Positions 1 through 10,652 of a stretch of 64,000 nt of DNA are shown one piece after another; position 1 is the first letter of the stretch, and each line of letters begins with the position of its first letter. A program made the translations under genes and the position numbers. The DNA comes from Hyalangium gracile. Lineage in GTDB: Bacteria > Myxococcota > Myxococcia > Myxococcales > Myxococcaceae. The notes beneath the pieces were generated by a model. The model was not told where the DNA came from and ran no database searches. It worked only from the letters and a program-made list of their open reading frames with translations. The DNA lies in contig NZ_JAHXBG010000022.1 in the NCBI RefSeq assembly GCF_020103725.1, forward strand, positions 62,001 to 126,000. Direction: 5' to 3'.

Positions 1-1
1 G

Positions 2-802
2 GCCCTGGGCCCCGAGCATCCCCTCGTCGCCAACTCGCTCATCAACCTGGGCAATACCTTGAGGACGCTGGGACGCCATGAGGAGGCGCTGAAGCAGGGC
101 GAGCGCGCGCTGGCGCTCCAGATGAAGACCCTTGGCCCCGAGCATCCCCGGCAGGCCTCGACCCTCGCCAGCCTGGGCGTCATCCTCGAGGACCTGGGCC
201 GGTACGACGAGGCCCGGCAGCGCTACGAGCGCGCGCTGGCGCTGGAGGAGAAGGCGCTGGGCAAGGAGCACTCCGATCTGGCGGACCCGATCAGCGGTCT
301 TGGGCGGGTGGCCGAGGCCCTGGGGCGCTACGACGAGGCTCGGCGGCACCACGAGCGCGCGCTGGCCTTGCGAGAGAAGGCGCTGGGGGCGGACCATGCC
401 ATCGTCGCCACCTCGCTCCATGAGCTGGGCTCGGCGCTGACGGCCCTGGGGCGGTACGACGAGGCGGAGCGGCTGCTGGAGCGCGCTCGGAAGATCCAGG
501 AGAAGGCGCTCGGTCCGCAGAACCCCGAGATCGCGGAGACGCTGCTGGTCTCGGGCAATCTCCTGTTGGCGCGGGGGCGGACCGTCGGGGCGGTTCCGTT
601 GCTGGAGCAGGCCCTGAAGCTGGGGCAGCCCCGGCTGCGCGCCCGCATCCAGTTCCTGTTGGCCCGGGTGCTCTGGGAAGGTGGCCAGGAGCGTCCCCGC
701 GCGGTGGAACTGGCCAACGCCGCCCGGGCCCAATGGGAAGGCATGCACCACCCGAGGCTGACCGAGGCATCGAAGTGGCTCGCCGCTCACAGCTCACCCT
801 GA
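2..802 (+). CDS. TPR-repeat protein, C-terminal part (5' end outside window)
   Basis: The frame is open to the left edge, so this is the C-terminal part of a longer protein. About 265 residues are seen. They form repeated units of about 42 residues of the kinesin-light-chain TPR type, each with an ALGPEHP-like turn followed by helix pairs such as GRYDEARQRYERALAL; about five units are clear, then a more divergent helical end. TPR arrays bind protein partners. In myxobacteria such arrays very often form the C-terminal half of Ser/Thr protein kinases or stand as large scaffold proteins, but no kinase part is visible here, so that is only a possibility. The stop is followed by 500 bases without a convincing gene. 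Confidence 0.85.
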   Translation, partial: ALGPEHPLVANSLINLGNTLRTLGRHEEALKQGERALALQMKTLGPEHPRQASTLASLGVILEDLGRYDEARQRYERALALEEKALGKEHSDLADPISGLGRVAEALGRYDEARRHHERALALREKALGADHAIVATSLHELGSALTALGRYDEAERLLERARKIQEKALGPQNPEIAETLLVSGNLLLARGRTVGAVPLLEQALKLGQPRLRARIQFLLARVLWEGGQERPRAVELANAARAQWEGMHHPRLTEASKWLAAHSSP

Positions 803-1004
803 GCCCACCTGCGCTTGAGCCCCTGGCTTCCGGGAGAGAGGCGGACAAACCTGTCTGACAACCCTACCGGTTCGCCAGGACTGCGCCCCAAGCAGGTCCA
901 AAAAGTCTTTCCGACTCCTGTCAGAGGCTGCTCCCCCTGAAATGGGCACACGGCCCGAGTCCGCCCCCGCATCCGGTCCGCCCTCGTGCCGGGCGCATCC
1001 GGTT

Positions 1005-1033
1005 CGAACTGGTCTGCTTGTCATACCAGTTCG
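1005..1033. repeat. Palindromic dispersed repeat, copy 1
   Basis: Perfect inverted repeat CGAACTGGT / ACCAGTTCG (9-base arms) around an 11-base centre. Bases 1007-1033 are identical over 27 bases to 51425-51451. AACTGGT...ACCAGTT resembles the half-sites of GntR/FadR-family operators, and copy 2 lies in a GntR-family gene. It could be a regulator site, a REP-like element or a structured RNA. Confidence 0.6.
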
Positions 1034-1189
1034 GTGCCGGTTCGCAGACAGGGTGGTTCCATGGCTGGGCAGTCGCGTTGGCACAAGAGCCGCTCTCAGG
1101 GGGCAAGAATTTCTTCCGGTCTCCTTGGGGGTGAGCCAGGAGGAAACCTGGGCACGCTGGAGGCCGTGGTCCGAGGGAGAGCGGGACGC

Positions 1190-1230
1190 CGGGGCGGGCG
1201 GACCCGTTAGCGACGGGGGGACCCGCCCCG
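1190..1230 (-). terminator. GC-rich hairpin, possible terminator of the hsp70-like operon
   Basis: Inverted repeat CGGGGCGGG / CCCGCCCCG with a 23-base loop, about 80 bases past the end of the cvpA-like gene on its strand. No clear T-run follows, so a terminator role is weakly supported. Confidence 0.25.
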
Positions 1231-1309
1231 CAGCGAGGGACCCGCGACCTGTGTCCCTGGGATGTGGGCCCGTGCCCAGGCCGTGCCTTCAAGGACCTGC
1301 CTGAGGGGA

Positions 1310-2056
1310 TTAACGCTCGGCCGCCTTCGACGCGGCGCCCAGCCGGGCCGCGAACTCCGGATCCTGGATGAGCTGGAGGATCAGGTTGTTGCTCAGCAGG
1401 GCCCGGGTGTCGCCCTCCTGGAGCGAGCGGCGCAGGGACTCGTCCTTGAGCGCCCGCTGGAAGCGCGGGTCCTGCCGCAGCGCCTTGTAGGCCGGGTCAT
1501 TCGCCAGCTTCGCGGCCTGCTCCGGGTTCGTGCTGGCCTGCGCCACCTGGACGAAGTCCTTGAGCGACGAGAACTGCGTCATCTCGAAGAGGTTGTGGTT
1601 CCGCGCGAGGGAGAAGAAGCGCGAGTCCTTCGGCGACAGCCCCAGCTTCTTCCCCGCCACCGCCACGTGCTGGTCCACGAAGGTCAGCGCGCTGAGCAGC
1701 ACGTACGAGATGACGGCCACCTTCGCCCCGCCGAGCACGAAGCCGATGACCCGGTCCGGTCCGCGGTTGTTGGGATCCTTGCCCGTCATCACCCGCTGGA
1801 GCAGCGCGCCCAGCGCGTAGCGCACCGACACCAGCACGACGAGGAAGATCAGCACCGTGCCCACCAGCACGCCCACGAGCTCGGACGCGCCGAGCGAGCC
1901 CGCCAGCTTCGGGCCCACCACCGTCCCGAGCTTCCGGGACACGTAGTAGGCCAGCGCCAGCCCCACCATGTGGGCGATCTGCTTCGCCGCACCGGTGAAG
2001 GCTCCGATGATCGCGAAGAACAGCACCAGGCCGAGGATGATCAGGTCGATGGTCAT
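1310..2056 (-). CDS. cvpA: CvpA family membrane protein
   Basis: 248 residues. The first half has about four hydrophobic segments (roughly residues 3-22, 25-45, 60-82 and 105-125) typical of CvpA, an inner-membrane protein first tied to colicin V production and now to envelope and stress functions. The second half is a soluble, charged helical tail of about 110 residues that ends in a run of helices with many Asn/Gln and Arg (ALLSNNLILQLIQDPEF). The extended tail is longer than in E. coli CvpA (162 residues). It is the last gene of an operon with the J-protein (gap 29 bases) and the Hsp70-like gene. The role in this operon is inferred only from position. Confidence 0.8.
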   Translation of the reverse strand: MTIDLIILGLVLFFAIIGAFTGAAKQIAHMVGLALAYYVSRKLGTVVGPKLAGSLGASELVGVLVGTVLIFLVVLVSVRYALGALLQRVMTGKDPNNRGPDRVIGFVLGGAKVAVISYVLLSALTFVDQHVAVAGKKLGLSPKDSRFFSLARNHNLFEMTQFSSLKDFVQVAQASTNPEQAAKLANDPAYKALRQDPRFQRALKDESLRRSLQEGDTRALLSNNLILQLIQDPEFAARLGAASKAAER

Positions 2057-2085
2057 CGCGGATCCGCGCTACGGCCGGCTGCGCC

Positions 2086-4128
2086 TCACTTGATCTTGAA
2101 GGCCTCGCCCTTGGACTTGGACTCTTCGTTGATCTTCTTCTGCGCCTCGGCGAGCTTCTCCTTGTAGCGGGCGTTGGAGGGCTCGTAGGTGAGCGCCATC
2201 TTGAGGTTGCGCTCGGCGGAGGACCAACGGCCCGCCTCCAGGTCGGCCGCGCCGAGCTGGTAGAACTGGCGGCCCTTGGGGTGGGTGCCGATCTGCTCCT
2301 CCTGCTCCTTCTTCACCGCCGCCTTCGTCTCTGCCTCGGAGGCCTCCGTGAAGCGCAGCTTCTGGGCGCGCTCGGGGCCCGTCACGTCCGCCAGGTACTT
2401 GCGGCGCTTCGTGTCGTCCCGCAGCACGTAGTAGGCCTCGGTGACGCGCTTGTAGAGCTCGTTGACCTGGTCCTTCAGCGCCTTGGAGTCCAGCTGGTAG
2501 AAGCGATCCGGGTGGTAGGTGCGGCTCTCGCGGTAGAAGGCCTTCTTGATGTCCGCGGGAGTGGCCTCCCGGGGGATCTGCAGGACTTCGAAGTAGTCGA
2601 GCTGATCGAGCTGGGCGCAGCGAGCCTCGAGCTCGGCCATCAGCTTCGGATCCAACCCACCCGTAGCCGAGGCGGCCGCCGGCGGCGGAGGCGGAGTGGA
2701 GGGCCCGGGCGCTCGAGCCGCGGCCGGCGGAGGGGGCGGAGCCATCGGTGCCGCGCCCACCGTGGGTGGACGAGGCGCTGCCGGCGCCATAGGGGGCGCC
2801 ACGGGAGGCACCGGCCGCGCAGCCGCACCTCCCGGCTGGACGGTGGGGATGCCCGAGCGGGACGGAGGCCGCTGGCCCGCGGCAGGAGGCTGCGCGGCTG
2901 CCGGCTGGACGGTGGGGATGCCCGAGCGGGACGGAGGCCGCTGGCCCGCGGCAGGAGGCTGCGCGGCTGCCGGCTGGACGGTGGGGATGCCCGAGCGGGA
3001 CGGAGGCCGCTGCCCCGCGGCTGCTGGAGGCGCGGGAGGCGCAGGCGGCGCGGGAGGCACTCCAGGCCCGACGGGACGAGGCGCCGCGGCGGTGATGACC
3101 GGAATGCGAGGCGCGCCCCCGGACGAAGCGAGTGCCGGGAGCGACATGGTGGGCTTGTTGCCGGGCCGTACCGGCGGAGCCGTAGCCGCCGGGGGAGGCG
3201 GAGGAGGCTGGCCCGGGGCAATCACCGGAGGCGTGCGCGGAGCTCCCGCGGCGGCGGGAGGCGGCGGGGGCTGTGCCGGCCCGGGAGGACGCGGCGGCGT
3301 GCCCGGGCCCGCGGGTGCCGGCGTGGGCCTGGCCGCCTGCGGAATCGGCGCCGGAGTGGCGGGCGTCCGGGGGACGGAGATGGGAACGATGCCCGGGACG
3401 GTGGGCCGGTGGGCCGGAGCCGCGGGGGAGTGCGGCGTGGGCTCGTTGAGCGAGACGCCCGGGCTCGGCTGCGGGGTGACGGAGATGGGGGTGATGCCCT
3501 GGACCGTCGGACGGCTGGCCGCGGCCGGAGGAGGCCTCGGAGCCGCCACACCCGGCGAACCCGAGGCGGGCGCCGCGACACCCGGAGAGCCCGGAGGCGG
3601 AGCCGTCCCGGCCGGATACGCCGCCGGGGGTATGGGAGGCATGCCCGGCACGGTGGGACGATCACCCGGATTCACCGCGGCGACGGCCGGCACGGTGGGC
3701 CGGGTACCGACAGGCAGCGTCGCGGGGTTCACGGCCGCGGGAGGCGGCGGAGGACGAGTCCCTTGAGGAACGGGTGCTCCAGCAGCAGGCGCGCGGGGTG
3801 CGGCGACACCGGGCCCGGGCTGCGCGGGCGGGTTGGCCCCCGAGGACACGGTGCGCGGAGGCCCGCTCACCGCGGGGATGGGCTGCGCGACGGGGACAGG
3901 ACCGCCGGGACGCGGAGCAGCCCCCGCGGGCGAGGCCGGAACAGCGCCCGAGGACATGGTGCGCGGAGGCGCGGCGGCGGGGCCCGCGGCGGGCGCACCC
4001 GGAGCGGGAGGCCGGGGCGCCGCCTGCGCGGGAGGCCGAGGCGCGGCGGGCGCGGCGGGCCGCGCGGGAGCGGTGCCTGCGGGAGGGCCGGGTGGCTTGC
4101 CGGCGTTGGAGTCGGGGGGCTGGGACAT
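2086..4128 (-). CDS. J-domain co-chaperone with long Pro/Ala-rich N-terminus
   Basis: 680 residues. Residues 1 to about 490 are low-complexity Pro/Ala/Gly with scattered PTVPG and TVSSGA motifs, probably disordered. A J domain follows at about 510-575 (DYFEVLQIPREATPADIKKA, then YHPDRF with the HPD at about 539-541), the site that stimulates Hsp70 ATPase activity. A helical C-terminus with one TPR-like unit (about 620-655) ends the protein. There is no zinc-finger or DnaJ C-terminal substrate domain, so it is a class C (type III) J-protein. It lies 21 bases downstream of the Hsp70-like gene and is the likely dedicated partner. A 69-base tandem repeat is in the disordered part. Confidence 0.85.
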   Translation of the reverse strand: MSQPPDSNAGKPPGPPAGTAPARPAAPAAPRPPAQAAPRPPAPGAPAAGPAAAPPRTMSSGAVPASPAGAAPRPGGPVPVAQPIPAVSGPPRTVSSGANPPAQPGPGVAAPRAPAAGAPVPQGTRPPPPPAAVNPATLPVGTRPTVPAVAAVNPGDRPTVPGMPPIPPAAYPAGTAPPPGSPGVAAPASGSPGVAAPRPPPAAASRPTVQGITPISVTPQPSPGVSLNEPTPHSPAAPAHRPTVPGIVPISVPRTPATPAPIPQAARPTPAPAGPGTPPRPPGPAQPPPPPAAAGAPRTPPVIAPGQPPPPPPAATAPPVRPGNKPTMSLPALASSGGAPRIPVITAAAPRPVGPGVPPAPPAPPAPPAAAGQRPPSRSGIPTVQPAAAQPPAAGQRPPSRSGIPTVQPAAAQPPAAGQRPPSRSGIPTVQPGGAAARPVPPVAPPMAPAAPRPPTVGAAPMAPPPPPAAARAPGPSTPPPPPAAASATGGLDPKLMAELEARCAQLDQLDYFEVLQIPREATPADIKKAFYRESRTYHPDRFYQLDSKALKDQVNELYKRVTEAYYVLRDDTKRRKYLADVTGPERAQKLRFTEASEAETKAAVKKEQEEQIGTHPKGRQFYQLGAADLEAGRWSSAERNLKMALTYEPSNARYKEKLAEAQKKINEESKSKGEAFKIK
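2834..3020. repeat. 69-base in-frame tandem repeat, about 2.7 copies
   Basis: Unit starts at 2834, 2903 and 2972 and the copies are essentially identical. Each unit encodes 23 residues of the form QPPAAGQRPPSRSGIPTV in the J-protein gene. Being a multiple of three, copy-number change keeps the frame. Near identity suggests recent expansion. Confidence 0.9.
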
Positions 4129-4149
4129 CGGCGGTTTCTGCCAGGCCTA

Positions 4150-5751
4150 TCAGGCCACGGAGGGGAGGTCTGCGTTGTGGCCAGCGAGCTGGATCTGGCG
4201 AGTGGCTTCCATGGACCGCTGGATGTCGGCCTCGGTCATGCCCGAGGAGAGGGTGAGGGTGGTCGTCGTCTTCTGGCCCGTCTCCGTGTCGCACGCCGAC
4301 ACGTTCACCATGCCGTTGGTGTCGATCTCGAACGTCACCTCGATCTTCACCTCGCCGCGGTAGCCGATGCGGAAGCCGGAGAACTCGAACTCGCCCAGCA
4401 GCTCGCACTCGTCGGCCCGGTTGGACTCGCCCTGGTACACCCGGATCTTCACCTTCTCCTGCCCGTCTCGGCTGGTGGTGAACGTCTTCGAGCGGTCGAT
4501 CGGCACCGGCGTGTTCTTGTCGATGATCTTCTCGGTGTAGCCGCCCACCGTGCCGATGCGCAGCGTCAGCGGCGTCACGTCCACCAGGAAGGTGGAGCCG
4601 CCGGCCTCCAGCAGCGCGCTCGCCTGCAGCGAGGCACCCATGGCCACCACCTGATCCGGGTTGATGCCCTCCATCGGCTCCTTCTGGAAGTAGTGCTTCA
4701 CCGAGTTGCGGATGATGGGCAGCCGCGTGGGGCCACCCACCAGGATCACCGCGTCGATGTCCGACGCCGTCAGCCGCGCGCTCTGCAGCGCCTCGTCGCA
4801 TACCTTGAACGTGCGCTGCACCAGGTCCATCACCATCCGGTTGAACTGGTCCTGGTTCAGCGTCTGCTTCAGGTCCATCACGTTGCCGTTGGCGTCCTGG
4901 CAGATGCCCTGGCAGAGGATGTCCGCCGTGCCGTACTGGCCCACGTCGATCTTCGCCCGCTCGGCCGCGTCCTTCAGCATCTGCAGGCAGTACTTGTTCT
5001 GCCGCAGATCCAGCCGCGTCTTGGCCAGGAAGTCCTCCGCCAGCCACGTCATGATGCGGTCGTCGAAGTCATCGCCGCCCAGGTACGTGTCACCCGCGGT
5101 GGACAGCACCTCGAACACGTCCTTGCCGATCTCCAGGATCGACACGTCGAAAGTACCGCCGCCCAGGTCGTACACGACGATGCGCTGGTTGACGTCCCGG
5201 CCGAACCCGTAGGCGAGCGCCGCCGCGGTGGGCTCGTTGAGGATGCGCAGCACCTCCAGCCCGGCGATGCGCCCCGCGTCCTTGGTGGCCTGGCGCTGGT
5301 TGTCGTTGAAGTACGCGGGCACGGTGATGACGGCCTTGTTCACGTCCCGGCCCAGGTACGTCTCGGCCACCGCCTTCATCTCCTTGAGCACCAGCGCGGA
5401 GATCTCCGGCAGCGAGTACGTGTGGCCGCGCGCCTCGATGCGCACCGAGTTGTTCTCGCCCTCCACGATGCGGTACGGCATCACCGCCTGGGCCTTCTTC
5501 ACCTCGTCGGAGAAGAAGTACCGACCGATGAGGCGCTTGGCGGAGTACACCGTCGCCTCGGGTGCGGCGATGATGTTCTTCTTCGCCGCATTGCCCACCA
5601 GCACCGAGCCATCTTCCAGGAACGACACGCACGAGGCGTGGGTCGACTCACCCCACTCGTTGGGGATGACCACCGGCTGCCCGTCCTGGACCACTGAGAC
5701 GCACGAGTACGACGTGCCCAGGTCGATGCCGATCGCGATCTCGTCCGACAT
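4150..5751 (-). CDS. Hsp70 (DnaK)-like chaperone lacking the lid
   Basis: 533 residues from the ATG at 5751, chosen because GGAG lies five bases upstream and the DnaK start motif [11 protein letters not shown] follows; a frame extension of 15 codons upstream has no such site. The ATPase domain is complete: phosphate motifs at about 7-20 and 193-206 ([14 protein letters not shown]), the [10 protein letters not shown] connector and [10 protein letters not shown] at about 336. A beta substrate domain follows (about 390-500) but the protein ends near residue 533, where E. coli DnaK has another 100 residues of helical lid. SglK of Myxococcus xanthus, a DnaK homologue needed for social motility and fruiting, is a possible relative; orthology is not shown here. 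Followed by its J-protein and cvpA. Confidence 0.93.
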   Translation of the reverse strand: MSDEIAIGIDLGTSYSCVSVVQDGQPVVIPNEWGESTHASCVSFLEDGSVLVGNAAKKNIIAAPEATVYSAKRLIGRYFFSDEVKKAQAVMPYRIVEGENNSVRIEARGHTYSLPEISALVLKEMKAVAETYLGRDVNKAVITVPAYFNDNQRQATKDAGRIAGLEVLRILNEPTAAALAYGFGRDVNQRIVVYDLGGGTFDVSILEIGKDVFEVLSTAGDTYLGGDDFDDRIMTWLAEDFLAKTRLDLRQNKYCLQMLKDAAERAKIDVGQYGTADILCQGICQDANGNVMDLKQTLNQDQFNRMVMDLVQRTFKVCDEALQSARLTASDIDAVILVGGPTRLPIIRNSVKHYFQKEPMEGINPDQVVAMGASLQASALLEAGGSTFLVDVTPLTLRIGTVGGYTEKIIDKNTPVPIDRSKTFTTSRDGQEKVKIRVYQGESNRADECELLGEFEFSGFRIGYRGEVKIEVTFEIDTNGMVNVSACDTETGQKTTTTLTLSSGMTEADIQRSMEATRQIQLAGHNADLPSVA

Positions 5752-5814
5752 TCCGTCTCCGGTGAAGTCCTGCACGAATGCGCAGGTCCTCTTCAATTCG
5801 CGTAAAGCGCGGGG

Positions 5815-5844
5815 ATGTTAGGCACCGCGCAGCGGGCCTGTCAA
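5815..5844 (-). promoter_or_regulatory. Sigma70-type promoter of the hsp70-like operon
   Basis: On the minus strand a perfect -35 TTGACA (5839-5844) is followed by an 18-base spacer and TAACAT (5815-5820, 4 of 6 bases of the -10 consensus). Transcription would start near 5808, giving a leader of about 57 bases before the ATG at 5751. Confidence 0.55.
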
Positions 5845-5981
5845 ACGTTCAGTCTGACTAAATCCGAGCCATTTCAAGGGCTTAGGCAACGCCGAGGGGC
5901 CTGGGAAGCGTGGGTTGAGGGGGGGGAGTGGCATCATTATCTATTCCTTGGACCACGGACTTCGTCGGGGGGTTTCGTTCC

Positions 5982-6815
5982 ATGTCGGCGGTGCTGGCGG
6001 TGCTCACATCGGATCCAAACCTGCTGCGGTGCCAGCTGCACCGGCTGGAGGGGCAGGTGGCCATCCAGGCCGAGCCTCGCGCCAACACGGTGGGTGTGGG
6101 TGCCTACGCTGACGGCGAAGTCCTGCTGCGGCGGCTCTCCAGCGATGTGGGATTGACGATGGCGGCCCTGGCTCCGCCCCAAGAGTCCGGCGCCCTCCTC
6201 TTCCATGAGGGCAAGCTGCCGGTGGGGCAGTCGCTGGAGGAGAACACGCAGCCGTTCCGTTCTCGCAGCTGGCTGTTCGCCCACCAGGGCGTGCTGCAGG
6301 GGTTCGAGCGGCTGAGGGCCTTGCTGCTGGAGGAGCTGCCGGAGTTCCTGCGCTGGTCGGTGAAGGGCTCCACGGACAGCGAGGTGGCGTTCGCGCACTT
6401 CCTGAAGCGCCTGCGGGACAAGGGGCGCATCGAGGATCCGCGGCTGGAGCCGGAGCTCGCGGGCGCGCTGCTGGCGGAGACGTCGCGGGAGCTGGATCGG
6501 ACGGCGGCGCAGGCCGGGGCGGCGCGCACCTCCACGCTGAACTTCGTGGCGACCAACGGCCGCATCCTCGTGGCCACGCGCTGGGGCGAGGCCCCGCTCT
6601 ACTACACGCGGCTGGAGGGCTCGGACCGCTGCGAGGTGTGCGGCATCACCCCGACGACGCCGGAGACGCAGCCGGCGGTGATGGCGCACCGGCGCCAGCG
6701 CGCGGTGGTGGTGGCCAGCCACCTGAAGCGCACGCAGGGCTGGGTGGAGCTGGCGCAGGGCACGACGCTGGCGGTGAGCGAGGACCTGCAGGTCCGCCAC
6801 CTCCCGGCGGCCTGA
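5982..6815 (+). CDS. Class II glutamine amidotransferase-like protein without the N-terminal Cys
   Basis: 277 residues from the ATG at 5982, preceded by a GGGGGG run; a longer start at 5928 is less likely. The fold is that of YafJ/EgtC-like class II (Ntn) amidotransferases: a strand-rich N-terminus, the FAHQGVL stretch at about 102-108 that matches the family's 'F(A/V)HNG' motif, then GSTDSEVAF, the typical dimer/substrate segment. Active members begin Met-Cys, and that Cys is the nucleophile after Met removal. Here residue 2 is Ser and the next residues are AVLAV; the nearest Cys is residue 17. Either it is not a glutaminase, or Ser acts in place of Cys. Monocistronic, with no linked partner enzyme. 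Confidence 0.7.
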   Translation: MSAVLAVLTSDPNLLRCQLHRLEGQVAIQAEPRANTVGVGAYADGEVLLRRLSSDVGLTMAALAPPQESGALLFHEGKLPVGQSLEENTQPFRSRSWLFAHQGVLQGFERLRALLLEELPEFLRWSVKGSTDSEVAFAHFLKRLRDKGRIEDPRLEPELAGALLAETSRELDRTAAQAGAARTSTLNFVATNGRILVATRWGEAPLYYTRLEGSDRCEVCGITPTTPETQPAVMAHRRQRAVVVASHLKRTQGWVELAQGTTLAVSEDLQVRHLPAA

Positions 6816-6824
6816 GCCTGGGCG

Positions 6825-8825
<2,001 letters not shown>

Positions 8826-8878
8826 CGCGTCACCGGGGGGCAGGGGGACGGTTCGGGTGGACACGACGGGCCTACCAG

Positions 8879-9676
8879 TCAGCACAGGTAACCGCGCATG
8901 GCGGAGATGGTCTCTTCCGGAGCACTCAGGTGCGGGCAGTGTCCGGTGGCGTTCAGCTTGTGCAGCTGACTGCCCGGCAGGTTCCGGTGCAGGTACTCGC
9001 CCACCACCTCCGGGGCAATGAGATCCTCCGAGCACTGGAGCAGCAGCGATGGCGTCTTCACCTTCGGCAGATCGGCCCGGTTGTCGGACAGGAAGGTGAC
9101 GCGCGCGAAGTGCTTGGCGATCTCCGGGTTGGTGCGGCAGAAGCTGTTGGTGAGCTCCTGGCCCAGCTCCGGCCGGTCCGGGTTGCCCATGATGACGGGG
9201 GCCATGGTGCTGGACCAGCCCAGGTAGTTGCTGTCGAGCGACTCGAGCAGCCCGTCGATGTCTGCCCGGTGGAAGCCTCCCACGTAGTCGCCGTCGTTCA
9301 CGTAGCAGGGCGAGGGGCCGATGAGGATGAGCTTGTCGAAGCGCTCCGGCTCGGCGATGGCCGCCAGCACGCCGATCATCGCGCTCACCGAGTGCCCGAC
9401 GAAGATGGCGCGCGTCAGGGACAGCTCGCGGCAGATCTCCAGCACGTCGCTGGCATAGCCATGCAGCGAGCCGTACTTGCCTCGGTTGTACGCGGAGGCG
9501 TCCGACTGCCCGGCGCCCACGTGATCGAACAGGACGATGCGGTACTGGTCCTGGAAGGCGGGGGTGATGAACCGCCACATGTTCTGATCACACCCGTAGC
9601 CGTGGGCGAAGATCATGGCCTGGGGGCCGGTCCCCAGGACCCGGACGTTGTTTCTCTTGAGCGCGACCGCAGGCAC
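8879..9676 (-). CDS. rsbQ: RsbQ-type alpha/beta hydrolase
   Basis: 265 residues from the GTG at 9676, chosen because GGGAG precedes it and the resulting N-terminus (PAVALKRNNVRVLGTGP) aligns in length with RsbQ; an in-frame GTG lies 54 bases upstream. Catalytic triad visible: nucleophile Ser in GHSVSAMIG, Asp in CSEDLIAP and His in GHCPHLS. Segments such as GCDQNMW, LFDHVGAGQSD, VGPSPCY-like IGPSPCYVND and PSLLLQC are hallmarks of Bacillus RsbQ and of plant KAI2/D14. RsbQ is needed for energy-stress sensing by the PAS domain of RsbP, probably by making or delivering a small ligand. Here the neighbouring PAS protein is a hybrid histidine kinase; the two genes are about 15-50 bases apart. Confidence 0.88.
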   Translation of the reverse strand: MPAVALKRNNVRVLGTGPQAMIFAHGYGCDQNMWRFITPAFQDQYRIVLFDHVGAGQSDASAYNRGKYGSLHGYASDVLEICRELSLTRAIFVGHSVSAMIGVLAAIAEPERFDKLILIGPSPCYVNDGDYVGGFHRADIDGLLESLDSNYLGWSSTMAPVIMGNPDRPELGQELTNSFCRTNPEIAKHFARVTFLSDNRADLPKVKTPSLLLQCSEDLIAPEVVGEYLHRNLPGSQLHKLNATGHCPHLSAPEETISAMRGYLC

Positions 9677-9765
9677 GATGAATGACTCCCGATGATGTTT
9701 CACGCGGGTCGTCACATCGCCGCGAGTCACCGGAGCCTAGGCCTAAAAATCCGGATTTCAAGGGT

Positions 9766-9786
9766 TTGTTCACGGGGTGTGAACAA
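9766..9786. promoter_or_regulatory. Operator-like palindrome upstream of rsbQ
   Basis: Perfect 8-base inverted repeat TTGTTCAC - ggggt - GTGAACAA, about 90 bases upstream of the rsbQ start codon and in the only gap between rsbQ and the next operon. Size and symmetry suit a dimeric regulator; the regulator is unknown. Confidence 0.4.
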
Positions 9787-9939
9787 GGGGCTCCTCCTTG
9801 AGGACTCGCAGTGTCGGAAAGCGGATGCCGCTCAATGTTTGTCCAACATGAGGGTCCAGCATGAAACATCCCGCCTGAGACAGGGCCCGGGGCTCACCGG
9901 CTCACCGCTGGCGGTGGGCGGGCCCTGGCTCGGCGCGGA

Positions 9940-10638
9940 TCACGGCTGCTGGATGAGCGAGGGCGGCTCGCCCTTGAGCACGCAGAGGTTGGTCGTCTCG
10001 TCGCAGGTGGTGGGGAAGGCCGGGTCGATGGAGAGGCCGGGCTGCGGCTGCTGGCAGATGGTGGGATCTCGCACCGGCTGGCCGTTCACGTTGCGCGTGC
10101 ACTGGAGGGCCGGGAACATGCCGACGGCCACGTAGGTGGCCGTGCAGTCGTTCTCCGTGAAGGTGAGGTCCGCGATCCACTGGGTGCCGGGGATGGCGGC
10201 CGAGCCCTGCACGCGCACGTTGCTGAACTGGTAGCGCAGATCCCTCGTCGAGCCGTCCGCCTGGGCGATGCGCTGGCGGGCCTCGGACATGGAGGGCACC
10301 ACGCAGAGCTCCTCCTCCTCGCTGGGGTACTCGGTGGTGAAGTCCCCCGAGGTGGTGGCGGAGTTGGCGGTGTCCTTGCCCTGGTTGGCGGCCAGCGGCG
10401 CCGGCTTGAAGGTCAGCGTGGGAGGCTGGCCCGAGCCCGGCGTGCGGAAGATCTGCGCGCCCACGCGCTCGGCCGTCTTGTTGGCGCACGGGCCGTTGCC
10501 GCTGACGAGCACGTAGCGCACGGCGTGCTCGCCGCGGCCGATGGTGCACTGGGGCAGGGGCTCGCTGGTGTCGCACGCGCTCAGCAGCGCCGCGCACCCC
10601 AGCGGGAGGATCCAGGTGAAGGCGGAAAGGGTCTTCAT
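9940..10638 (-). CDS. Putative lipoprotein downstream of the TonB receptor
   Basis: 232 residues. The start at 10638 has GGAG nine bases upstream. The N-terminus is a lipoprotein signal with lipobox LLSAC (Cys at about residue 22). The mature part has about eight cysteines, suggesting disulfide bonds in the periplasm or at the cell surface, and no domain I recognise. Only 14 bases separate it from the TonB receptor gene, so the two are co-transcribed and may act together, for example as a surface-exposed partner of the receptor. Function unknown. Confidence 0.7.
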   Translation of the reverse strand: MKTLSAFTWILPLGCAALLSACDTSEPLPQCTIGRGEHAVRYVLVSGNGPCANKTAERVGAQIFRTPGSGQPPTLTFKPAPLAANQGKDTANSATTSGDFTTEYPSEEEELCVVPSMSEARQRIAQADGSTRDLRYQFSNVRVQGSAAIPGTQWIADLTFTENDCTATYVAVGMFPALQCTRNVNGQPVRDPTICQQPQPGLSIDPAFPTTCDETTNLCVLKGEPPSLIQQP

Positions 10639-10652
10639 GAGAGGGGCTCCGC

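Larger units (their letters stand above)
803..1309. other. Gene-free interval with palindromic dispersed element
   Basis: Between the TPR gene and the convergent cvpA-like gene. Small open frames exist on both strands but they show no recognisable protein and follow the GC bias expected by chance. The interval holds a 27-base element also found at 51.4 kb, a TGTC-t-GACA dyad near 851 and a GC-rich hairpin at 1190-1230. Short direct repeats of CCGGTTCG flank the 27-base element. I see no RNA gene in it. Confidence 0.6.

Noticed and set aside
1001..1017. GGTTCGAACTGG looks like a tRNA T-arm
   Set aside because: No acceptor, D or anticodon arm can be formed around it, and the bases belong to the 27-base palindromic element.
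942..1304. Small open frames before the cvpA gene
   Set aside because: No ribosome site, no family, and they cross the palindrome and hairpin on both strands; composition is as expected for non-coding GC-rich DNA.
2834..3020. CRISPR-like array
   Set aside because: Units are 69 bases, have no spacers and encode an in-frame protein repeat.
2281..5697. A plus-strand open frame of more than 1100 codons across the J-protein and Hsp70 genes
   Set aside because: It is antisense to two clear genes, has no domain, and its Arg/His/Gly composition is the usual mirror of high-GC coding DNA. Similar antisense frames at 10938-13904, 16643-20077, 21041-24262, 25046-27682, 46892-49552 and 57792-61139 were dropped for the same reason.
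4150..5751. Naming the gene sglK
   Set aside because: Only the general family and size fit; orthology would need a tree and synteny with Myxococcus.
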